Source of the DNA: Nageia nagi
Lineage: Eukaryota > Pinophyta
Length of the DNA stretch: 64,000 nt
Assembly: GCA_050084985.1 (NCBI GenBank)
Contig: JBITNC010000001.1
Location: forward strand, 148,862,001-148,926,000
Direction: 5' to 3'
This document shows, in pieces, positions 54,991 to 64,000 of the stretch. Both the position numbers and the translations under genes were made by a program. Every line of letters starts with the position of its first letter. Position 1 is the first letter of the stretch. The notes beneath the pieces were generated by a model, which had not been told where the DNA came from, did no database searches, and saw only the letters and a list, made by a program, of their open reading frames with translations.

Positions 54991-56383
54991 TCTATTTTGG
55001 CAAATTTATGATATGTAAGCCAAATATTGGCTAAACTTAGTGGATTCCACTAAGTCCAATTGTAATCTCAAAATAGCATTTTTAATTAGCTTTTAATTTC
55101 ACAATTAGGGATTAGGGTTTTGAAACTCACTTTAGGGTTTCAAAAGTCACTTTTAGAGTTTCCAAAACTCTTTAAGTGAGAGACCAAGGATCTCATTTTT
55201 GTAAGGACTTCATTCTAAAGCAAATACTCCTTTTCTTGAAGAGAGAACTTTTGAGATTTGAGAGCTTATTGTAAATCTTGGGACCTCCTTTTTCAAAGAT
55301 AATACAAAGTGGTTATGCAAAGACTTGAGTTTGATACTTTTCATATTGGTGTTATGGATTGATTCTTTGAGGGCATTCATGGTTGGTTTGTGCACTTTTG
55401 TCTTCTTCCTTTGAAAGCTTTTGAGCTTTAGGGAAGTTATCTCTGAAAATTTTTAAAAAGTGCTTGAAGCTTACTAATGCTTGTTCCTTGGTCCTTAACA
55501 TATGAGTTGATTGGGTATTCTATGTCAGTTTTTACTTTCATGACATCTTGTTAGGTCCTTCATCGAAAACTATGATTGTCTCACTTTGAGACTTTCCATT
55601 TCCATTCAATTGCATTGGTCCTATTCGTAGAGCACCAACAATTGACATTCTTTCCCACTCCTCTTTGAAGCAATTCGAACGCTAAGTTGTTTGCTTGCAA
55701 GGTTGGATGAATTGGATGAAGTCCTTAACTATTTCGGAAGAGATTAACTCTTAGACGCTTTCCTGTCAGTGAACCTTAAACTCATATCCGACCAAGTATC
55801 CATTTCTTTATCCAAGGTGTTGTCCTTCACCTTTTACTGTATTACTTTTATGCTTTCAAACCCAAATGCTATCATTAAGTCCACACACAAAGGTTTCAAA
55901 TAAACTCTATACATCGAAGAATAAAATAGCATTGGGTAACAGACTACTACCTCTCATTCCATTCCATATAGGGTGATTCCAAAGAGGTATACCGCACTTT
56001 CTTGATCTATCCGTAGGCCAAGAATACGCTTGGCGGGCATACTTGAAATGTCACAACGTTGGGTTATTGAATAAACTATTTCGACAAGAGCCTTGGAGGT
56101 ACACATTCCTTTTCAAAACGGGGGAATTGGTAATGCATTCCCGACTATGTTGCTTGGGATCTCTTAAGTTTCGCATACAATAATCAGTGTCCATGCGGGA
56201 ATGAAAAGCATCCCAACATAGCCCAGACCTGCATGTTTGGTTCTTCCCTGCTGCATCCTTCACAACGTTGAGATTTTGTCCTTAGGTCCTCTTGGGGCAC
56301 TCCAAACATTTTTGCATGGCTTCCAGTATTAGACCACCTCCATCAAGGGTAGTTGTTTCGAGAGACATGTAGCCAAGAACTAG
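54991..56383. other. Spacer between the two unknown genes
   Basis: About 55000-55500 is noncoding with repeated 'GGGTTTT/AAACTC' strings. About 55990-56370 has short, possibly coding-like open stretches on either strand without recognisable similarity. It may hold the promoter of copy 2. Confidence 0.35.
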
Positions 56384-59300
56384 ATGGCTCCTCGGTTTTC
56401 GAAAGAAAGTTTGATTGAATTTCAAGAAAGAGAGAGACTAGAACTCCCTAAGGCCAAATTCAAGAGGAGATACATCTTTGTTGGTGATATGGATTGACGA
56501 AACTTGGACCCCGTCCAAACTTTAGCCTCCATAGCCTCCGTCAGTAAGGAGGATTTATCAAAAGAGGTCATCGACACATGTGGCTTGTTCAACGCCACCA
56601 TGATGGCTTTTGCAGTACCCTTTCCTGACTTGTGTTACGAGGTATCCATGAAATGTGAATATGACGAGAGACTCCTATGGGACACAGAGGGAAATGTAAT
56701 CATGGACTTCTCCCTTGCTGGGATTGAAGCTATGTTTGGTTGGAGAAGGTATGGAGATGATTACACAGTGGCACACTTCGAAGAATTCCATGATTCCATG
56801 GCTCATCCTAGGGACTACGTTCGGCCCTGGTTACTAGAAGATTACCAAAATCTTCAAGGTCAGAGGTTGATAAGTGCTCGTAGAGAGTTCTTGCCTGTTG
56901 TGGCCAAGTTGATCACTCTTTTGTCTTGGGTCACTGGTCAAGAGAATGATGCGGAGTACAGGAAGGAGTTTACAAGCTTCATTGTAGTTATCAGCTCAAG
57001 GAGAGTTATCCAATGGGTTGGGGTAATCAGTCCTACGCCATCAGTTAGCTTATTTTGGCTCCTTGAAGAGATTCTACATGAACTCCTATCTTGTGTACTT
57101 GTTATTGCATGGCAAGGTCAGATCCAAGAAATTGGCCGATGAAAGATATTTAGGACAAAATAACAACCATGTGTGGCGAGTTTATCAAAAGTGGTGGTAC
57201 TAGAACAAGTTCCAGCATTTTTGTGAAGAGAACTGACTGTTGGGAGTATGATATCTCCAAAGATATCAAAGGGGAGTTCGTAGTAACGAGGATTTCTGAT
57301 GCAACTGTCCAAGTTATCAGTGTACATGTAGATTTCTTCTTGCAGAATGCTGACCATACATTCATTAGAGTCTATGCTCTAAGGAGCAAAACCTACTCTT
57401 GGTAAGATATGCCAGTGACAGGTTCATCCTCATGGAATTTGCTTGGCAACTTTTTTTCTTGAAAGAAAAAGTCTGGAAGAAGAAGAACGCAACCATTAAC
57501 TTGGCAATCTTAATTGCAAGGTATGTGTGTTAGATGTGGGTTGAGGCAGCCAATATGAAGGAGCTGCAATAGTATGTCTTCTCCAAAGAGGGATCAGCGA
57601 CAAACTATGATCCTAGGGGCATAATTGTACATTTCTACAACATTGCATTCCACAAACCTATTGCGTTTAGACATAAATCTTTGGGGAGTGTGGAGAAGTA
57701 CCGAAGCATGCAGTATGAGGAGATTGCAGAGGTAGATGCTCTTTTAAGCAGGAAAAAGGCTCTCCTCTAAGCAGGAAGGCCGCGTTAGAGACCTCGAACC
57801 ATTAAATCTAGATCATAAGAAGTCCCTCTCAAGATCAAGTCATCCCCTCCAGTTCGTGCTGCAACTCTGCCAGTTGAGGTACCCTTGCTTCCCGTTGGAA
57901 AGAGTCAAGAAAAACTCCAAGGGAACCTATTCCAGGCCCTAACAAGCATAAGGTGGTGATGGCTGATCTCAAGGATGTTAGCTATTGCGCTATTCCCTTG
58001 GATGTGCTGGATGATGTAGTGAATGAGACTTGTGCTAGTGATTCACCCACGGAAGGGGTCCCTTCTAGGCTCACTCATTCTCCTGGATGCAAAGAGAAAG
58101 TCCCCCCCTTGCAATCAAGTTGAAGTTCTAGTTTTGAACGCTCCACTTCCTCTTCCAATGAAGAGACTGATGAAGAGCCCAACCGTAGAATGGAAAACTC
58201 TGAAGAAGAGTCGGAAAGCTGTGGTGGAAGAGAAGAGGAAGAGGAAGAAGAAGAAGAAGATGATGATGTTACTGTTGTCCCTAAGGAAGAAGATGTAGCT
58301 ATAGGTGCCTTTGCACATGATGAGATGCAGATTAAAACTCTCCCAGATGACAATGAGATAGTGGACGTTGGGACCTATGATGATGATGAGGTCCAGATCG
58401 TTGGAGATAGGTGTGCTAGAGAGGTGGGTGTCTCCGAACCCTCCCTTGTTGAGCATAGGAAGAAGTCCCCTTCCTCTTCGCATAAATCTTCTACAAATAG
58501 AACGAGCCATGAGAGGTCTCCTCAGCCACACAAAGGCATATCTATAGGTGGTGATGGAGGAGATGAAGTGGACGAAGGAGAGATTGAGGAACAAAAGAAG
58601 AAGAGAAGGTAGGAAGAGCACCAAGGAAAGGAGATTACCCTAGTTCAGACCACTCCAGCGAGAGAGATCAAGAAGATCCGCAAAGGATGATTGTTGGTAC
58701 AAAGGTTTCCTCCCCAGCCAACAATCGAGCATCTAGATCTTGACCTAGATGCTTGCCTTAGAGCCCTCAGCATGAGTACAACTCATGATGAAGATATAGA
58801 CCAGGATCTGTGCTCCGAAGATGAGGAAGAGGAGCTTTCAAATGATGAAAAGATTTGAAGGGTTGATACATTTGTTTCCACCTTCTGAAATGAAATCTCC
58901 ATCAGCCATTGCTATTCAAAGGAGAAACGTCCTTAGAGAGCAGAAGATTATGTCATCGAGACATTCAAGATGCCCATGAAGCTAGGATTGATAGCTCGTA
59001 AACATATAGTTACTCAGAATGCTGTAGTCATGGAGTAGGAGGGTACGAAGCCAAGAAGGAAGTGAAGATGTTAAAAAAGGAACTTACAGATAGCAGGAAG
59101 ATCATCAAGGAGTTCCAGAAGATCAGTACCACCCCCTTAGATCTGCAGAAGTAGATCTCATTCCATGAGGGATGGGAATTAATGAAGTTGCAGCTAAAGA
59201 GTGAAATAATGGAGGCTATTGAGGGGTTGTCTTCTCGAATTTACAAGCTCCTTGCTGAAAGTTTGGAAATTAGGGACCTTATGGCACAAATCTTAGCACA

Positions 59301-59873
59301 CCTTATTACATTGAATAGCCATCTTCCCAATGTTTCCCATCTGCAACATGTTTACGCTTACAATCTTGAGAAGTTAGTCTACTGCCACGAGTTCACATAT
59401 TGCCATGATTGGTTGAATCATGCACTTAAAAATGCAACGTAGTCCTGAAGATCAGAATCCCCTTGAGAAAGGAGGTCGAGGAATAGATGAGCGACTATGA
59501 CTATTAGCTTAAGTTCCAAGGGGAGGACAATAGTGTAAGAAAGGAGGAGGCGGTATTGGTAGAGGCTCAAAACCTGATACAGGAGCATTTAGATATTGAT
59601 TACCTTAGTTTGCTGAATGCAAGGCATCCTATCATCCATGAAAGGCGGATGGTCATTTGGAGGCACCATATGCAGGCTACATTGAAGAAGATAGAGGACT
59701 ACTTTTGGCAGAATGGTAGCATGTTTGGTATGATTTCCAGGGGCGTATGGAAGATTGTGGCATTCTTGGAGGAGACCATTGAGTCATACGATCTCACCGA
59801 CGAGGAGTGGAACTCTGCCAGTATCGGATCAAATCTAGCTTATTCTATTTGCGGTATCTTTTCTTTTGTTTGA
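56384..59873 (+). pseudogene. Unknown protein family, copy 2
   Basis: Function not recognised. A start at 56384 gives MAPRFSKESLIEFQERER; one TGA at 56495 precedes a 213-residue open stretch (NVIMDFSLAGIEAMFGW, R-P-W-L-L-E-D, REFLPVVAKLITLLSWV). A frameshift near 57060 moves the frame into FYMNSYLVYLL. Later come ISDATVQVISVHVDFF, FIRVYA, FILMEF, YDPRGIIVHFY and SLGSVEKYRS, each matching copy 1 in the same order. From 58180 an E/D-rich region with (GAA)n coding repeats leads to helical C-terminal segments (59182-59442 and 59556-59873) resembling copy 1's tail. It is broken but less so than copy 1. Its position beside copy 1 suggests both ride in one element or one ancient tandem. Confidence 0.6.
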
Positions 59874-59908
59874 TGCATATTTGATGGTAGTTGTTATGTT
59901 AGACTCTA

Positions 59909-60642
59909 TGTAATGTTCCTTTTATTTTTATTGCTCAAGTGAATGCTCAAAACACATAAATAAAATTGCAGCCAAGGAACAATGTCAAAACTCAGAAAAA
60001 TATGCAAAATAATGGAGAGAATCAGCCAAGGAATTTTATTAAAAAAATGATGTCAAACCAATACAATAGCTGAAGTGCCACAAATGCAGATCCAAGCTCA
60101 CAAAAATGCCACAAATTGGCCAGATCTGAAAATGATGCAACAGAATGAGGCTAGGCTCCCATGCAATGCCTCCAACCCTCAAGATCTCTCCAAGAAATCG
60201 CTACCTCCAACTCTAGATGTGCAAGCATCCCCAAGATTGAGGCCCACAACTCCTGAAGTCTCCCAAGCAATAGGTACCTTTAGCTCTAGGTGTACAAACA
60301 CCCCCAAGACTAAGGCCCACAACCCTTGAGATCCAAATATGCATGAACACGTGCACACTTGGGTTGAGAAAGGAATCTCCTTCACTCAAAAATAATAAAA
60401 TAGATGATCCACAAGCTTCCTCAAATGGGATGCCCACTTCCCTTTTATAAGCTCATATTCTAATTTGGAGTTGACATCTCCCAACCCTAAAATCACTTAA
60501 AGTGCCCTATTACAAAATAAAAATATAAAACATAAATAAGCACAACTTAAGTTATGTCTCCTAGTCACATGAACTCCTTTTTCACTTTTATAATTAAGTG
60601 TAGGAGACATTTACAAAAAATATTTATTTTTGGTACATTACA
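59909..60642 (-). mobile_element. Solo LTR, 734 bp, perfect target duplication
   Basis: The termini are TGTAATGT and ACATTACA, mutual inverted repeats. CTCTA occurs at 59904-59908 and 60643-60647. A minus-strand CTTATAAAAGGG (rc near 60445) suggests minus orientation. Related LTR heads lie at 40894 and 44722. Confidence 0.85.
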
Positions 60643-62012
60643 CTCTATTCACTTGTTTTGACTAGTGTAGGGCTGAGTTTTTGCTCCCGCCAGGTCAAAT
60701 TTGTTAGACTCATTTATGACTCTAACCAGTACAAGGATGAGGTTTGCTCCTGCTAGTTCAGGTGCCAGACCCTTTATTGCATATCTGATTTGCTTTTGAG
60801 TAGTTTTAGAATTAGATTAAATGCCATTTGGTAGTGGCATTTATATTTTGTCAGACCTTTAAATGCCACTTGCATCATTTCATGAGAACAATATGGTTTT
60901 GTATTGGTATGTGTTGTGTGTGTGCACACCATATCAGATTTGATGCCCTTAGGGAAACACTTCTAGTGGCCTATTTATACTCCATCATGGCCATTTAGAA
61001 AGGGATTTTTGATATTGGGACTTTTGCATTTGGAATGCTACCTGATATTACGCATTTTGCATATGTGAGACTTTGCACTTAACAAAAATATTTCATATTG
61101 AGGATCTTGCATTTTGGGATGCTGGCTACAAGCTTTTATATGTGTAGGAATTTATGAGTTGTTACATTTGTTATAACTGAGGTTTACTATATTTCATATG
61201 AATGCAACAAGGTTTTTCTACATTTGTTTGGGTTGTTGCATCCTTAAGTATTTACATTTCATTGCATAGAGGTTTGTTGCATAAGGGGTTCTATGCATGT
61301 GCATCATTGAATATCATTATGAATGTATTTTTTTTGAGGAATGGGATTATAAAGTTAATACTGTGAAAGATATCATTTGTGGCATTGTGAATATTTGAAT
61401 AACTTTCCTCTTGGATTTGCATATTGAACATTCATCGAAGTGGTTTGAGTTGTTCTTTTCATGGTATGCACGTAAGTGGATGTATTTTGAGGCTTATAGC
61501 TTGTCCTTATACCATTCGGTTAGGTTCTTGTGCTCACAACCTCACCTCATTTATTTCTTCCCACCGAGTCTTCCACCAAAGACCCTACAGCTTCTTTCTC
61601 TCATCTGATAGTGATTTGAGTGCATATTGCTATTTGTTTCCCAACTTGATAGTGAGTCCATTGACGTTAATGATTTTGAAGATGACTTGCCGAGACATTG
61701 CATCACTGGTGATACCTTCATAAGTTCATACTTCCTTGTATTCCTTTGCATTTATCCCTATGTTTGTCCTTGCATTTGTGATCTTTCTTCGCTTTCGTTC
61801 ACACTTGTAATCTTTCCTTATTGTGGAAAGGAATTACGACATTGTATTTCCCTTGTATACGGTTAACAACATGCATCTCTGACTACTATGCCTTCAAGAT
61901 CACATTTCATGTGAGTGCTTGGGGTAATCAGTCCTTTCAGGTGGAAACAAGTAATGCTGTTTCCTCTAAGTCTTGTGCATGTTTTGGACTAGGAAAGAAA
62001 AAAGTACCAACA
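60643..62012. other. 3' part of the 15.3-kb insertion
   Basis: It contains 'TGTTGTGTGTGTGCACACCA' at about 60910, a possible third LTR-like head, then GCATTT/GCATTTTG-rich sequence. It ends GTACCAACA. No coding sequence supported. Confidence 0.45.
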
Positions 62013-62334
62013 GGATGATGGATAGATTAGATAGAGAGGACGAAGATGACTACTTCAAGGATCTGACTACTGTTAGGTTGGAAGGATCTATGGAGGAGTA
62101 TGTGGCGGAATTCCAGAGGATTGTAGTGATGGTTCCTAGCATTTCTGAGAAGAGGGTCACTTTCCTCTTCATAGAGGGTTGGCAGAACCATTAAGGGGCT
62201 TAGTCAAAGCCTTCTTCTCTACGCAGTTGTAGGACATCATCAAGAGGGTGTTGGACCTTGAGCCTGACACCTCTACCCAAGCCATCCAAACCCTAATGAG
62301 GGCCTTGATACCTACTTCACCCAATGTCAAGGTA
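62013..62334 (+). pseudogene. Gypsy gag (element 3), resumed after the insertion
   Basis: MMDRLDREDEDDYF and MEEYVAEFQRIVVMV continue the capsid domain interrupted at 46744. FLFIEG and a L-R-G-L block follow. The frame is lost near 62190 and the fragment ends where the next gag relic joins at about 62330. Confidence 0.75.
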
Positions 62335-62930
62335 AAATTGCTGAATTCAACCAAACAATTACATTTGAAAGTTTTGTTAATATTATGGGGAAGAAGATAG
62401 GATAAGGGAATGATTATTATGACAAGAAACACCTACAAAAGATGCAAGTACCTATGTTTGATGGTAACACCCCTACACCTAGGGCTTTGTTAGAAAAGCT
62501 TCAAACCTACTTCAGTCTTTGCCCTACGAGAGAGATAGATGCAATCAAATTTGCCTCCTTTCCCATTAATGGCATAGCATATGAGTGGTGGCACAATGGG
62601 TTGACTACCTTAGGGCATAACAAGGTTGTCATCTTTGAAGAATTTTGCCAAAGAGTTCTTGATAGGTTTGAGAGAAAGGATGAGGAAGAATACTTTAGAG
62701 AGATGGTTGCACTACACCAAGTCACTTCCATGGGCAACTATGTTGAAAAATTTCAAAGGATTTCAGTCATGGTTTTGGATGTATCGGATAAGAGGATAGC
62801 TTTTCTCTCTATTGAAGGACTTAAGGAAACCTTGGAGGGATTGTCAAAGCGTTTGACCGACCTACTCTATAGGATGCAATCAATAGGGTTGTTACTCTCG
62901 AAGATTCTAGCCTTCTAAGGACCAAGCAAG
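62335..62930 (+). pseudogene. Ty3/gypsy gag (element 4)
   Basis: A decayed start (ITFESFVNIMG) leads to an open frame from 62442: MQVPMFDGNTPTPRALLEKL, YFSLCP, DAIKFASFPINGIAYEWWH, F-E-E-F-C-Q-R-V, YVEKFQRISVMV. It is the same gag family as element 2 and clearly paralogous to the piece just upstream, so two copies are joined here. The 5' LTR of this copy is not in the window. Confidence 0.85.
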
Positions 62931-63059
62931 TGACACCATACCATAAACCTAGCGTGGGAGCACCATTAAAGAAGGACACATCACCAACAAGAAGAGATTC
63001 ATCAAGTGGGAAGGCCACGCTTGTTCCTTTTGTTACATACACAAGAAGAACCAAGGATA

Positions 63060-63943
63060 AGAGGAATAAAGGAATGAACTACGAAGGAAGAATATATGTT
63101 TAAGTTGTAAATAGCCTTGGACACCAGGTCACTGTTACCTTGGCAAAGAAGTTGTACATTGAGGTCTTTTTAGAAGAAGAGTCATCCGATGAGGAACATG
63201 AGGGCAGTGATGAGTGTAATGAGGATGAGCCCTCATGTAGAACCATGAACACACAAAGACCCAATCCTAAGTCTACTACACCAACGGTATCAAGAGGATG
63301 AACCTTAGCTACTTTTAGTGGTATAAATCAATACTCCACTATCAAGGTTCCAAGAGAAGTTTTGGGAGAGAATGTTCTAGTGTTGATAGAAAGAGGTGCT
63401 ACCCATAGCTTTGTCAATGAGAAGCTAGCCATTGCCAAGAAGATGAAGATTGAACCATTTCTGGGTTTTGATGTGATACTTGAAAATGGGAACATCACAC
63501 CTTGGAAGAAGTATGTGCCCAAGATGAAGATTAGTTTGAAAGACTACACTATTGAAGATGACTTTTTCATCTTCCCTTTGGGAGACTCGCCTCATGTTGT
63601 TTTGGGGTTAACATGGTTGGTATCCTTGGGAGACTACACCACCGACCATTCAACCTTGCAATTCAAGTTCAAGAGTGAAGGCTGCGAAATCATAGTTCAA
63701 GGCATCAAAGAAGACAAGAACCAAAACGCTTCCATTAAGAGATTAGGGGCAACCACATTAAGAATTGAAGAAGAGATTGCTTCAAGCATGGGGCGGCAAG
63801 AGGATAGAAGGAAGCCATTCGAACAAAGGTGGACTTTAACGCCAAGGGGCATCCAAGAAGATGGTACACATGTGACTCCATTTACTTTTAGTTCCTCTTC
63901 ACATTCTTTTATTGTTAAAAATAAAATTAGTCCTTCATTTTAA
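63060..63943 (+). pseudogene. Gypsy zinc knuckle and protease (element 4), active site lost
   Basis: In a shifted frame near 63090-63150 a degenerate CCHC knuckle appears (CLSCK.PWTPGHC), then an acidic stretch with SSDEEHEGSDE. From 63362 the 193-residue frame contains the retropepsin start VLVLIERGATHSFV, where 'DSGA' has become ERGA, so the catalytic Asp is lost. FIFPLGDSPHVVLGLTWL corresponds to the C-terminal protease motif. The frame ends at 63943; whether RT follows lies beyond the window. Confidence 0.8.
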
Positions 63944-64000
63944 CTAGAAATGTTAAAGCCCCACCAAGCATTTTCTAGAAAGCTTAGGATGACCACTAGG

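Larger units (their letters stand above)
46745..62012 (+). mobile_element. 15.3-kb insertion in gypsy gag, TGTTG...CAACA
   Basis: The ends are TGTTG and CAACA, with a target duplication TGATG (46740-46744) against GGATG (62013-62017). Setting the insertion and one 5-bp copy aside restores the spacing of the capsid domain to that of a second gag in this window (62442-62918) across about 20 residues. Inside are an LTR-like head, an inverted-repeat cassette array, tandem repeats and two copies of an unknown protein gene, but no gag, RT or integrase that I can recognise. A clear 3' LTR matching the left end was not found, so it is either a diverged LARD-like element or a composite of nested insertions. 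Confidence 0.7.

Noticed and set aside
58075-58624. Long minus-strand ORFs with Ser runs
   Set aside because: They are antisense shadows of the acidic (GAA/GAT)n coding tract of copy 2.
57018-61935. Shared 15-mer GGGGTAATCAGTCCT at about 57020 and 61923
   Set aside because: A match of this length is expected by chance in a window of this size; flanks do not extend it.
60910-62012. A full 3' LTR matching 46745-48362
   Set aside because: Only a weak TGTTGTG-like head is present. I could not follow similarity beyond it, so it is not called an LTR.

Overview
This window looks like nuclear DNA from a seed plant with a very large, repeat-filled genome, most likely a gymnosperm. That is an inference from tens of kilobases of intron packed with nested copia, gypsy and hAT elements, mostly decayed, plus low overall GC. 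No bacterial-type operons, rRNA, tRNA or CRISPR arrays were seen.

Host gene. The only host gene I can support runs left to right through the window and is cut off at both ends. It is the N-terminal HEAT-repeat part of a DNA-PKcs (PRKDC) homologue. Six exons are resolved: 847-951, 1054-1082, 27055-27247, 27453-27688, 29476-29686 and 41935-42124. Their phases chain exactly. They include a 29-nt microexon and a U12-type AT-AC intron (27689-29475). The introns measure 102 nt, about 26 kb, 205 nt, 1.8 kb, 12.2 kb and more than 21.8 kb, and nearly everything else here sits inside them. DNA-PKcs is the classical end-joining kinase of animals and is absent from Arabidopsis, so a plant copy deserves attention.

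Intron 2 (1083-27054), left to right: a 2.2-kb element with 177-bp LTRs (2527-4686); a gypsy solo LTR with a perfect target duplication (5055-6216); a decayed minus-strand copia element (about 8740-16428) with gag, zinc knuckle, integrase, RT and a deleted RNase H; a gypsy gag relic (about 17690-19600); a copia RNase H relic split by a complete but coding-dead hAT transposon (19922-23778, perfect 8-bp target duplication, GTTCC-rich ends); and a short hAT-like MITE (26621-26906). A copia relic also lies upstream of exon 1.

Intron 5 (29687-41934) holds a gypsy element reduced to gag and a mutated protease, followed by an array of 30-bp repeats and a 3' LTR (32988-38175). It also holds a second LTR family and two nested solo LTRs.

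Downstream (42125-64000): a duplicated segment with a 224-bp solo LTR, then a gypsy element (5' LTR 44722-45526, PBS, gag). Its gag is interrupted by a 15.3-kb insertion (46745-62012) that begins TGTTG, ends CAACA and has a near-perfect 5-bp target duplication. The insertion is the least explained part of the window. It carries no recognisable gag-pol. It has an array of nested inverted-repeat cassettes, blocks of tandem repeats, and two diverged, broken copies of a large protein family that I do not recognise (51750-54990 and 56384-59873). After it the interrupted gag resumes and meets another gypsy gag-protease relic (62335-63943). This insertion is the best candidate for something undescribed.
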